A stretch of DNA of 64,000 bases from the NCBI RefSeq assembly GCF_036884655.1, contig NC_088345.1, positions 28,747,501-28,811,500 of the forward strand. The letters are read 5' to 3'. The position numbers were made by a program, and so were the translations under genes. Of the stretch, positions 25,011 to 35,800 are shown piece after piece. Below the pieces are notes generated by a model. The model did no database searches, was not told the DNA's origin, and saw nothing but the letters and a program-made list of their open reading frames with translations. This DNA is from Musa acuminata AAA Group (taxonomy: Eukaryota; Streptophyta; Magnoliopsida; Zingiberales; Musaceae). The stretch's first letter is position 1. The number at the start of each line of letters is the position of its first letter.

Positions 25011-25709
25011 GATGTCCTTGGATTTGTGCAATGGGAATCGGATCGTGATGAGAACACGATAATGAGATCGATTCACCTTTAAACACATATCCTAAATAAT
25101 CCCGGTCATAGGTTACTCGAGAGGGACATCGTGATAACCGGATAGACTGGTGTGCTGTATACCCGTCCATATGATGGATGCAGCTGGTCTCATAGCTGCT
25201 CGTGTAGGGACACTAGGGATATAGTACAGGTGCTCATTGGAGAATGAGTTCACTGATTGATCCGCTTACGGAATGCTGGATGGTTGATGATGCCTTATTG
25301 TCAGACAGCGATTCCGTAGTCCTAGTGGTGTATCTGGTCCTTAGACTTGAGACACCAAGGATGTCCTGTATGAGTGCTCCACTCTTTGATACCAGACTTA
25401 TAGGTTTGGCTGTCCCAGATCTAGTACAGCTGGTCATTGGGAGTGGTAGTCGACCTTACGAGGGCTATTGAGTATCAACAGAGGATCATCCACTCTCGGC
25501 ATCATGAGAGGAATATCCCATGTGTTCTTGCTCAGACAAATCCCTAGCCAGGGTCATTCGGGTTGAGAGAGAAAGAGTTCTACGGGAGAATCCGATTAGA
25601 ACGAGACTCGAGTAGAAACCGTATGGGTCTGACAGCACCATGCTCGATATACGGTCTCTGGGATATTAGATGGATGAGGGACTATAGGTACATGGTAACT
25701 GAGGACAGA
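24842..25709 (+). repeat. 5' LTR of the nested copia (matches only the first ~868 bp)
   Basis: About 96% like 31021-31866 by eye. An (AT)n run at 24961-25007 is much longer than at 31140-31156. Similarity stops at GGTCCAA; the TATA box and the R/U5 part present in the 3' LTR are missing here. Confidence 0.85.
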
Positions 25710-26600
25710 CAGGTCCAAGGGGGCACCCACCCGCAGCGGCATCGTCGCCAGCGGGCGTGCCGCTTGCAGGCGAGGGCAGTGCCCTCGCCCCGCCGCACAG
25801 GCCACCGCCGGCAGGGTGGCGGCAGCAGCGAAAAGGGGAAAGGGTATTAGGGTTTTCTTGGGAAAAGATAGTTTTGCCCCTCGGAATTTGAGAAATTCCA
25901 GTTTCTATCTTTTGTCCAAATTACGAAAATACCCTTAGGAATTGAGAAATTCCCTACATGTCCCTGATTTCAGAAAAATATTAATTAATTAAAAGGTTTA
26001 GTTGATTATTATTTTTATTATTATCTAGTAGTCCTACATGATGATGATTATTTATACATGTGATGTATGATGTGTGGACGGATGATCATGGACCGTGTGA
26101 TGTGTGTACTTGTGATTATTATTATTGAGGTCTGCGAACCTCCATTATATTTCTCGTTTATTGTTGGGCCTGCGTGCCTATGATTAAGTTATAATCACAT
26201 GAGGAGGCGCAGCGGGAGCGTGGATGCGATAGCGGGACCCACGAGACGGACGATCGTGATGCATGGAGATACATCAAGATGTCGACGGAACCGACGAGGA
26301 CGAGATGGACGATCACAGGGCATGGAGATGCACCGTTGCACACATAGATCTTGATGTGAGTGATTAGGCCTACTGGCTCGGGCCTAATCATATTAGGTTG
26401 TGGTCCATGATCATCTGATGTGATTGCTTATACACATACTAGATATGTATATATATTTGCATGCGATGTAGATATATATTAAATATGTATATGTGTGACA
26501 TGTCATATTAGGAGACCAAATTATAGAAACATCTCTCGATAATATTAAGTCGGTAAACGTGAGGCAATTAGATTGACCCATGTGGCCTTCCATCGTTATG
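25710..26600 (+). other. Unmatched segment after the truncated 5' LTR
   Basis: Begins with a GC-rich block (25710-25840), then AT-rich DNA with runs of GATGAT and ATATGTAT. It has no similarity to the 3' LTR tail, no recognisable Met-tRNA primer site and no coding domain. It may be a rearranged leader, a piece of another element, or part of a related chimeric copia family. Confidence 0.4.
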
Positions 26601-26617
26601 AGTAGGAACCGATTCCC

Positions 26618-26998
26618 GGTGTAGCTTGAGTTGGTCGAGTCCCTCGAGACTCACCTATATCGCGATTCGCTATCTTGCTTACAACATAGAGATGTCACCG
26701 ATGACCTGAGGGCATGGTATGCTTGGTCGAGTCCCTCGAGGGTATATCATCAAATCAGACTCATCTTGTAACGAAGGTGTTGACTTAACCGAGCATCATG
26801 GTTGGTCGAGTCCCTCGAGGCCATGGTGATTCGGAGGCCGAACAGGATGAGAATCACAAGGAGTTGTGATCGGCAAGAGTTGCCTACCTTTTAGGCTTAG
26901 TGTGATTGGTCGAGTCCCTCGAGGTTACACTAAGACGCTGATTGGATCCTGATCCCCACTAGAAGTCTGCCGGAGACTTCCGTTTCACGTGCTGAGGG
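26618..26998 (+). repeat. Hairpin-rich leader with four copies of an 18-nt core
   Basis: The core TTGGTCGAGTCCCTCGAG occurs at 26631, 26723, 26802 and 26906. Each core can fold as TCGAG-TCC-CTCGA. Flanks differ between copies but are self-complementary: 5 pairs in copy 1 (TGAGT/ACTCA), 10 in copy 2 (26714-26723 with 26741-26750), 9 in copy 3 (26794-26802 with 26820-26828) and 11 in copy 4 (26896-26906 with 26924-26934), counting G-U pairs. Between and after them are simple hairpins: ATCACAA/TTGTGAT (26853-26870), GGCAA/TTGCC (26872-26884), GGATC/GATCC (26944-26955) and GAAGTCT/AGACTTC (26962-26980). It lies just 5' of gag, so a role in RNA packaging, dimerisation or translation is plausible but unproven. 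Confidence 0.85.
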
Positions 26999-27119
26999 TG
27001 TCGCGTGACTCGTTAGTAAAATAGTGGGAGCATATTAAGATAGAAGTCCATATCTTGATAGTTTATTTCTTGCAAAATCTGCATGTTATTCATTTCTGCT
27101 ACATCTTTATTTTCAGAAA

Positions 27120-28071
27120 ATGTTGCTTTTAAATCCCTTACGTGGCATACTTGATGTCAACCGCCTCACTGGTCCAAATTATACTGATTGGCTCCATAAC
27201 TTGAGAATTGTTCTCACAGCGGAGAAAATCGTGTACGTCCTTGATACAGTGATGCTTACGCTCGAAGAAGGGGCAAGCGAGGATGAGATCGCTCGCTACG
27301 TGAAGTACATTGATGACTCCACTCTTGCTCAGTGCTATATGTTGGGCTCTATGACTCCAGAGTTACAGAGACAACATGAAAAGATGGATGCCAGATCCAT
27401 TCTCCTACATGTCCGTAAATTGTTTGAGGAATAGGGAAGGACTCAACGATATGAGATATCCAAGACCCTTTTTCCGCGCTAGGATAACTGAGGGGACACC
27501 GGTTCAGAACCATGTCCTAAAGATGATTGAGTGGATAGAGAAACTCACAGGTCTAGGAATGATCCTAGAGGATAACTTGTGTGTGGACATTGTGCTTCAG
27601 TCCCTACCAGATTCCTTTTCACAGTTCATAATGAATTTTAATATGAACAAGCTTGAGGTGACTCTCCCAGAGCTCCTCAATATGTTGAGGGAGGCAGAGA
27701 GTACTATTAAGAAAGAGAAGCCAGTTCTCTACACTGGTGAGACCAGAAAGAAAAGGAAAGCAGAAAGGTCCCTTAAGAAGGGAAAGGGCAAGGGCAAACA
27801 AGGTAAAGCAAATGTTGCTAAGAAAGACCCAGCAAAGGACAAAGGCCAGTGCTTCCACTGTGGTAAAGATGGGCATTGGAAGAAAAACTGCAAAGAGTAC
27901 CTTGCAGAAAGGGCGAAACAAAATCTTGATGAAGCTTCAGGTACATTCATGATCAGTCTCCATTTGTCAGACTCTTATGATAACACATGGGTATTGGATA
28001 CCGGTAGTGCTTATCATATATGCAATTCGTTGCAGGTTCTGGCAAGGCCTAGGAGACTAGAGAGAGGCTAG
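27120..28071 (+). pseudogene. Nested copia gag and start of protease
   Basis: Starts ATG at 27120 (MLLLNPLRGILDVNRL), with the copia gag motif LTGPNYTDWLHNLR. A TAG at 27432 and one extra T in the T-run near 27467 break the frame. The second frame carries [20 protein letters not shown], a lysine-rich stretch and a CCHC knuckle [14 protein letters not shown], then the protease motif [16 protein letters not shown] at 28069 ends it. All three lesions look recent and small. Confidence 0.88.
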
Positions 28072-31006
28072 ATGGACCTCAAGATAGGTAATGGAGCAAA
28101 AGTTGTTGTATTAGCTATTGGCGAGGTCGCCCTACATCTGCCTAGTGGAGCTTTTATTACATTAGATGCATGTTATTTTGTTCCTTCTATTATCAAAAAC
28201 ATTATCTCCATTTCATGTTTAACAGTTAGTGGATATAAATTTGTTTTTGAGAACAATGGTTGTTCGATATTATTAAATGATAAGATCATCACGAAAGGAA
28301 CATTGCATAATGGTTTATTTATGTTAGACACCACTCCACATATCATGAATGCAAATATGTCCAAAAGGAAACGAGATGAGTTGAACAGTGCATACCTGTG
28401 GCATTGTAGGCTAGGTCACATCCATGAAAGAAGGATTCAAAAGTTGCTAAATGATGGATATCTAGATCCATTCGACTATATGTCATATGCAACTTGTGAG
28501 CCTTGCATTCGTGGAAAACTGACCAAATCTCCATTTAGTAGAACTGGAGAGAGAGCCAATGAGTTGTTGGAACTCATACATAGTGATGCATGTGGACTCA
28601 TGTCAACTCATGCCATTGGAGGTTACTCCTACTTCATTACATTTACTGATGATTTCTCAAGGTATGGATATGTGTACTTAATGAAGTACAAGTCCGAGGC
28701 CTTTGAGAAATTCAGAGAGTATAAGAATGAGGTGGAGAACCAGACTGGAAAGAGTATCAAAACTCTTCGATCAGATCGAGGAGGTGAATACTTAAGTACA
28801 GAGTTTACTCAGTTCCTCAAGGACCATGGGATATTATCCCAATGGACACCTCCTTATACACCTCAGCTCAATGGTGTCTCTGAAAGGAGAAATCGTACAT
28901 TATTAGATATGGTACGGTCCATGATGAGTTTCGCTGACCTACCCATCTCATTCTGGGGATATGCCCTAGAAACCGCAGCTTACCTTCTGAACAGAGTTCC
29001 AACTAAGTCGGTAGTGTCTACACCATATGAGATATGGAAAGGGAAGAAGCCTGATCTTAAGGTTGTTAAGATTTGGGGCTGCCCTGCCCATGTTAGAAGA
29101 CACAACCCCGATAAGTTAGAATCAAGGACAGAGCGATGCAAAATTGTGGGATACCCCAAGGAAACTTGTGGGTATTATTTCTATCATCTCGATGACCAAA
29201 AGGTCTTTGTAGCTAAGAGAGCAGTGTTCCTTGAGAAGGAACACATTCTTGACGGAGACAGTGAGAGAATGATAGAATTGAGCGAGGTTGGAGAACCAAG
29301 CTCAAGCACCACTCTACAGCCCGAGTCTATTCAGGTACCTAATACACAAGTATCAACTTTATGCAGGTCTGATAGAGTATCCCATCCTCCTGAGAGATAT
29401 GTGGGACATATTAGAGCAGAGGATGTAGAGGATATTGATCCTCAGACCTACGAGGAGACTATTATGAGTATAGACTCCGGGAAGTGGAAAGAAGCCATGA
29501 ATTCTGAGATGGATTCTATGTACTCCAATAAGGTTTGGAACCTAGTTGATGCGCCCGAAGGTATTGTACCCATCGGTTGCAAGTGGATCTTTAAGAAAAA
29601 GATCGGAGTAGATGGAAAGGTAGAGACATATAAAGCAAGGCTAGTGGCTAAGGGGTATCGTCAAAGGCAAGGTGTTGACTACGACGAAACTTTCTCACCC
29701 GTAGCAATGCTAAAATCCATCAGAATTCTATTGGCTATTGCAACACACTATGATTATGAGATCTGGCAGATGGATGTGAAAACCGCATTCCTCAACGGGA
29801 ACCTCGAGGAGGAGGTGTATATGATGCAACCTGAGGGATTCATCTCCAAGAACTGCCCAGATAAGGTGTGTAGGTTGCTTAGATCCATTTATGGACTAAA
29901 GCAAGCTTCCCGAAGTTGGAACATAAGATTTGATGAGACAATCAGATCTTATGACTTCGTTAAGAACGAAGATGAGCCTTGTGTATACAGAAAGGTAAGT
30001 GGGAGCGCTATCACCTTTTTGGTGTTATATGTGGATGACATCCTCATCATTGGGAATGACATAGGAATGCTATCCATAGTAAAGGCTTGGTTATCTAGAC
30101 ACTTCTCCATGAAGGACTTAGGGGAAGCATCTTATATCTTGGGGATTAGAATCTGTAGAGATAGATCCAAGAGGATGCTTGGCTTGTCCCAGTCCAAGTA
30201 CATAGAAACCATTGTCAAAAGGTTTGGCATGGAAAATTCCAAGAGAGGTCTCATACCGATGAGACATGGGATATCGCTTTCTACAAGTATGTCCCCAAAG
30301 ACTCAAGAAGAAAGGGCGAACATGAATATGATACCTTATGCCTTAGCAATAGGGTCTATCATGTATGTCATGCTATGTACTAGGCCTGATATAGCACATG
30401 TTCTGAGTGTCACGAGCAGGTATCAGGCGGATCCAGGCTTGGAGCACTGGAAAGCAGTAAAGTGTATCCTTAAGTACTTGAGAAGGACTAAGGATCTTTT
30501 ACTAGTATATGGAGGTAATAGCCTTAAGGTTGAAGGCAACACTAACTCAAGTTTTCAGTCTGATGTCGATGATAGCAAGTCGAATTCAAGGTATGTGTAC
30601 ACCTTGAATGGAGGAGCAGTGTGCTGGAAGAGTTACAAGCAAGATACTACTACTGACTCGACCACAGAGGCGGAGTATATTGCTGCATCAGATGCAGCAA
30701 AAGAGGGAGTCTGGGTGAAGATGTTCATCACAGATTTGGGAGTCGTGCCAGGTAGCGAGGAGCCGATCTCCTTATATTGCGATAATAACGGGGCGATTAC
30801 TCAAATAAGGGAACCCGGGTCTCATCAGAAGTGTTCTAAGGAGGTTCCAACTTATCAGAGAGATCGTAACCCGAGGATATGTAGCAGTGGAAAGAGTTCC
30901 ATCCGAAGATAACATTGCAGATCCACTGACAAAGTCGTTGTCTCAGATTGTCTTTGAGCGTCACAGGGGTCTGATGAGGATCAGACACAAAGGTGATTGG
31001 CTTTAG
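28072..31006 (+). pseudogene. Nested copia pol (integrase, RT, RNase H)
   Basis: A 946-codon frame runs to 30912. GAG-pre-integrase LWHCRLGHIH is at about residue 108, integrase core FTDDFSRYGYVYL and SDRGGEY at about 190-235, RT with TAFLNGNLEEEVYMMQPEGF, LYVDDILIIG at about residue 651, and RNase [13 protein letters not shown] at about 862. Near 30815 a frameshift turns the tail into unrelated sequence; the original tail, including ADPLTKSL, is readable in another frame up to the TAG at 31004-31006. Confidence 0.9.
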
Positions 31007-31009
31007 GTC

Positions 31010-31020
31010 AAGTGGGAGAT
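31010..31020 (+). other. Polypurine tract of the nested copia
   Basis: AAGTGGGAGAT directly before the TGCTAG start of the 3' LTR, the usual copia arrangement. Confidence 0.85.
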
Positions 31021-32520
31021 TGCTAGTCATAGGTGCCCAGCAAGCCAATCACGTGAGTGATGACACGTGTGACTTGATACAGAATCTTTTTTGCTTATTA
31101 TATTTTGGCGTATATCACTTTATAACTATTGCATAAATGCATATATATATATATATTGTGATGTCCTTGGATTTGTGCAATGGGAATCGGATCGTGATGA
31201 GATCACGATAATAAGATCGATTCACCTTTAAACACATATCCTAAATAATCCCGGTCATAGGTTACTCGAGAGGGACATCATGATAACCGGATAGACTGGT
31301 GTGCTGTATCCCCGTCCATATGATGGTTGTAGCTGGTCTCATAGCTGCTCGTGTAGGGACACTAGGGATACAGTACAGGTGCTCATTAGAGCATGAGTTC
31401 ACTGATTGATCCGCTAACGTAATGCTGGATGGTTGAAGATGTCATATTGTCAGACAACGATTCCGTAGTCCTAGTGGTGTATCTGGTCCTTAGACTTGAG
31501 ACACCAAGGATGTCCTGTATGAGTGCTCCACTCTTTGATACCAGACTTATAGGTTTGGCTGTCCCAAATCTAGTACAGCTGGTTATTGGGAGTGGTAGTC
31601 GACCTTACGAGGGCTATTGAGTGTCGACAGAGGATCATCCACTCTCGACGTCATGAGAGGAATATCCCATGTGTTCTTGCTCAGACAAATCCCTAGCCAG
31701 GGTCATTCGGGTTGAGAGAGAAAGAGTTCTCCGGGAGAATCCGATTAGAGCGAGACTCGAGTAGAAACCGTATGAGTCTGACAGCACCATGCTCGATATA
31801 CGATCTCTCGGATATTAGATGGATGAGGGACTATAGGTACATGGTAACTGAGGACAGACAGGTCCAATGGATTGGATTCCCCTGTATCGTCTGGGGACTA
31901 CGGCGTAGTGGCCTAGTACGTCCGTAGTCGATGAGTCGAGTGAATTATTACAGAGATAATAATTCACTGAGTTAGAAGGAGTTCTGACAGGTATGACTCA
32001 CGGCCAGCTCGATATTGGGCCTAGAGGGTCACACACATATGGTAGGCATTGCGATGAGTAGAGGTTCGGATATGAGATATCCGACGGAGCCCTTGTCTTA
32101 TTGGATGCATACCCAATACCCACTAGGGAAGGACCCATTAGGGTTTGACACGGGATCTCTATAAATATGAGGGATTCACCGCCTCATAGGCTAGAGTCTT
32201 TGCTTGCCCTTCCTATTCTCCTCTCCCTCTCCACCTCAGAGTAGGCCTGGAGTTTTGAGGAGCGTCGTCGCAACCCTGCTGTGTGGATCACCGCTAGAGA
32301 GGAGGACGCTTGACCTCCTTCACCCTCTCCTAAGGATCTGCAAGGAAACAGGGATATACGATCTCCCTAGGTAACACAATCTCTATACGCAGTTTTGTGT
32401 TTTGCGGATTTTTGCGCACCAATCTTCGCACGACGACGAACATCTTTTTGGGAATCAGGGATTTTTGTTTTCTTGTTCTTCCGCTACGCATATGATGTCG
32501 CCCCCCATGATTTCCCAACA
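31021..32520 (+). repeat. 3' LTR of the nested copia (full length)
   Basis: 1500 bp, TG...CA ends (TGCTAG...CCCAACA). It carries a plus-strand TATA box CTCTATAAATATGAG at about 32159, followed by a pyrimidine-rich R/U5 region. Only its first 850 bp are shared with the 5' copy. Confidence 0.88.
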
Positions 32521-32563
32521 GACGTCGTGGGGTATTACGTCAAATATGTTTTTACCTCTATCA
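32521..32563 (-). repeat. Tat-element 3' LTR, U3 end
   Basis: Continues the LTR interrupted at 24841; ends ...CTATCA, that is TGATAG on the minus strand, next to the polypurine tract. Confidence 0.6.
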
Positions 32564-32580
32564 TATTCCCCCCCCCCCGA
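32564..32580 (-). other. Polypurine tract of the Tat element
   Basis: A run of ten C on the plus strand reads as a G run on the minus strand, directly preceding the 3' LTR. Confidence 0.7.
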
Positions 32581-32779
32581 AAGGAGCTATGCGTCGGTTT
32601 TTGCATGCAGGGGGTCCGATGCATGGCTTCTTACTTCAGGTGGGCTGGTCACGTGGATCCGAGGGGCACGGCGCAGGCGGGCCGGCCGCGCGGTCACGTC
32701 TCGAGCAACATGGGGCCGAGGTGCACAACTTAGTCAGGAAGCCGAGCAGAGATCGGGATCTCGGACAGCGCGCGATCGA

Positions 32780-33145
32780 GGAGCACGGCGCAGGCGGGCT
32801 ATCGCGTAGGTGTGGTCTCGGGTGGAGTGCAGCCGAGGTCCGAGGAGCACAACGCAGGCGGGCTATCGCGCAGGTGTGGTCTCGGGTGGCGTGCAGCCGA
32901 GGTCCGAGGAGCACAACGCAGACGGGCTACCGCGCAGGTGTGGTCTCGGGTGGCGTGCAGCCGAGGTCCGAGGAGCACAACACAGGCGGGCTACCGCGCA
33001 GGTGTGGTCTCGGGTGGCGCGCAGCCGAGGGCCGAGGAGCACAACGCAGGCGGGCTACCGCGCAGGTGTGGTCTCGGGTGGCATGCAGCCGAGGGCCGAG
33101 GAGCACAACGCAGGCGGGCTACCGCGCAGGTGTGGTCCCGCTTTG
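32780..33145. repeat. 64-bp GC-rich tandem array
   Basis: The unit starting GTGTGGTCTCGGGTGG recurs at 32810, 32874, 32938, 33002, 33066 and 33130, an exact 64-bp spacing, with degenerate partial copies upstream from about 32660. Because 64 is not a multiple of three, all three plus-strand frames read the same peptide set in rotation and remain open, so the long frames here are not genes. It lies between the Tat polypurine tract and the antisense gene. Confidence 0.95.
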
Positions 33146-33538
33146 CTTTAAATTTGGCGGCGGCATGGATCAAAAAGCTACCGCATTTAATTTTATTTCC
33201 TTAAGGGGGAATTGGCCGCACGCCTTCGGGCGTGGAGGTCGAGGCGTCCGGTTGCTGCCGCTTCAGCGGGGTTGCCACGTCAGGCCTTCATTAAGGCGGA
33301 GCGCCTTTGGGTGTCTTCCGATGAGACGTGACGGCTACGCACGTGCGCGGGTGGGCTGCCGCCCGCTCTTGGGAGGCGAAGGGACGTTGGTTCTGGCAGG
33401 ATAACCCCTTTAAATAGTGGACGCTAGACTTCACCTCTATCTTTCGCTACTGTGTCCTCCTTCGAGTTCTGCTGTCGCCTCCCCAGTCTTCTCCCTGGCC
33501 TTCTGCGTAGTTTTTTCCTCTTTCTAAGGTCAGTTGAG

Positions 33539-35574
33539 ATGTCGCCCTCTTCTTCCCCCTCTTCCTCTCCATCTTCCTCTCCTTCTTCTCCTGTCCTCGG
33601 AGCTGGGGAGGGAAATCCCCCTCCGTCCCCCGTTGAATCTTCTGACGGGGAAGCGGCACGAGCCCTTGAGGCTTTGATGTGGCCGCATGATATCGACTCC
33701 ACCGTGAGCAGGTCTTCGCTGGAGGGACTCCGGGAGCGCTATAGTATCCCGGAGGATCATGTCCTCTGCGCCCCTGAGCCGGGACAACGGGCGTACGACC
33801 CAATCCCGAAGGGCTTCGCCTTGTCCCTCGATGCTCTGGAGGTGGGTTTGTGTTTTCCTCTTCATCCTCTTATCGTGTCTTGCCTATCTCTCTGGCAGAT
33901 TTCGCCATCTTAGGTGGCACCAAACTCTTGGTGCTACCTAGTGGTATTCCTGGGGGAATGCCATTATGCCAACATCACCCCCACCCTCGTCCTCTTTCTC
34001 TCTTGTTATCGCCTTTGTAAGGGTTCGGGGGGCTATTTCTTATCGGCCCGAACGGGCTTTCGTGTCGGGGGTGCCCCTTCCAGTAACAAAGGATGGAAGG
34101 GGAGGTTTTTCTATATTAGCCGCACACAGGACTAGGGCTTCGGGGTTCGATGGTCCGCGAGGGTGATCGACAACACCACCCCCTGTTTGGGCAATGCAGA
34201 GCGCCAAGATCTGGGGAGGCTCAGAGAGATTCTCCCCAGGTCCCAGGCCATCCGGACCATGACCGAACAATGGCTGGTCGAGGCGGGCCTTAGCCCGATG
34301 CCTCTGGGTACGTTAATGACATTTGGTTCGGGTTTTTGCGTGGTTGATTTTGGGTACTAACTTTTTCCGTCTCTTGCAGAAATGGTGAACCTCCGGTCGC
34401 TCTTGGGGGATCAGGCATCGCAACCCCCTCTTCCAGTTCCCCCGGCCGACCCGCAACCCCCTCTCCCAGCTCCGCCAACCGACCCGCAACTCGGCTCAGA
34501 GGACGCCCCGTTGGAGGTCGAGGTCGGGCGCCCTTTGAAGAAGGTGAAGACAACCCCATCGAGGGGGCCTGAAGCGGGCTCCCGTCGCGGCGGGGCTGGA
34601 CCTAGTCAGCGGACGACTGGGAAGGGTCTGCGCCCCGTCTCCGTACGTGACCTATGCCGACTCCCAGCCGGAGACGGGGAGCCGTATCTGACGCGGCTGG
34701 CGAGCGAGATCCCGCTCGGTGAGCCCAGCGAGCCCCTGGTCGCCCACTGGGAGGGCTTGTCCCGGGGGGATAGGGTGTGGGTCAGAGGGGATCCCTCTGC
34801 AGCGTTCCTCCGAGGCGCGCTCCATCCTGATATGGCTCGGGACTTGTAGGTCTTGCCCTCGGAGGTGCTGCTCAACAAGTCCACCCAGTCACTAACCTGG
34901 GTAAGTATGTCTTCGCTTTTCAGGTTCGTCTGTCCGACGCCGACCTTCTTGACCCGTTTCTCCTTATGCAGGGCCTCCACTATGCGACGGCCCTGATGGA
35001 CAGGGTGCGTGACGCCGGCCGGGTTATTGGGGGCCTCGTCAATCACAACGTTGAGCTCCACCGCCAGGTCACAGAGGTTCGAGCCGGGGTCGGCTCGGAG
35101 GCCGTGGCGGCCGCTGAAAAGCGCGCGGCAGATTTTGAGGCGGAGGCGGCGCACCTCCGGTCGGAGCTTGAGGCCTCCAAGCAGGCAAACGAGGGGCTCC
35201 AAAAAATAATGAGGGTGGAGCGGACCGAACTCCGCTTGGTGAAGACGGAGGCGAGCGCCCTCAGCAAAAAGCTGGAGAAGGCGAAGGTCGAAGCAAGGAC
35301 GGCCTCGGAGGCACTAGCGGAGGAGGCCCGACTTCGACCTGCAAAAGACAAGGAGCTCCTCGAGGCATAAAAGAGGTCGGAGGGGTTCGAACTTGGGCTA
35401 ATGCGGACGGGGCGGGTGTCCTTCGAATATGGATACCGAATCACCACGTCCCGTTTCCGCGCTCGTCACCCTGGTCTTGAGGTGGAGGAGGACCCCTTCA
35501 CTCCTCCCGAGGACCAGGGGGTGGACATGCCCGAGGAGGTCCCCTTCGATGATCGCCTGGAGGTCCCCCAATAA
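33539..35574 (+). pseudogene. Antisense gene of the Tat element (PF04195-like), 3 exons, with stops
   Basis: Runs opposite to pol. Exon 1 is 33539-34307, exon 2 is 34380-34900 and exon 3 is 34972-35574. Introns have GT-AG borders; intron 1 has a TACTAAC branch-point motif at 34355-34361 just before TTGCAG. Exon 1 has a Ser/Pro-rich start (MSPSSSPSSS), then LDALEVGLCFPLHPL, YLVVFLGECHYANITPT and GGYFLSARTGF, as in the 'putative gypsy type transposon' domain. Exon 2 is proline-rich, with a basic PLKKVK. Exon 3 is a long Glu/Ala/Lys coiled coil. In-frame stops at 33911, 34133, 34847 and 35368 show decay. Its role in Tat elements is not established. Confidence 0.8.
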
Positions 35575-35800
35575 TAAAGAAGGGTTTTGTATTTTGTTTT
35601 GCTAGTTGGTTTTTGTAAGTTGAGTCTTGTAAGTTGGCTTGCTTTTTAAATAAAAGAAAACTTTTTCTTCTCTCGTCTATTACCTCCTTCTTCTTTTCCT
35701 AGGAAAAAAGCTTCTTCCCCCTCGGACGAAAAACTTCTTCTTCCTTAAACGAAAAGGTTTCTTCGTTTTAGACAAAAAACTTATTAAGGTTCCAGACATT

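Larger units (their letters stand above)
24842..32520 (+). mobile_element. Second Ty1/copia element, nested in the Tat LTR
   Basis: Plus strand. Direct repeats begin TGCTAGTCATAGGTGCCC at 24842 and 31021; the 3' copy runs 1500 bp and ends CCCAACA at 32520. A near-match 5-bp duplication (AACGT on the left, GACGT on the right) flanks it and the Tat LTR continues on both sides. Internal order: a highly structured leader, gag with CCHC knuckle, protease, integrase, RT and RNase H. Three nonsense changes and at least two frameshifts break the frame. The 5' LTR matches the 3' LTR for only about 868 bp; after that the sequence is unrelated. Confidence 0.88.

Noticed and set aside
32402..33404. Long overlapping plus-strand frames rich in Arg, Gly and Ala
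   Set aside because: They are produced by the 64-bp tandem array, which reads open in every frame; there is no domain and no consistent start.
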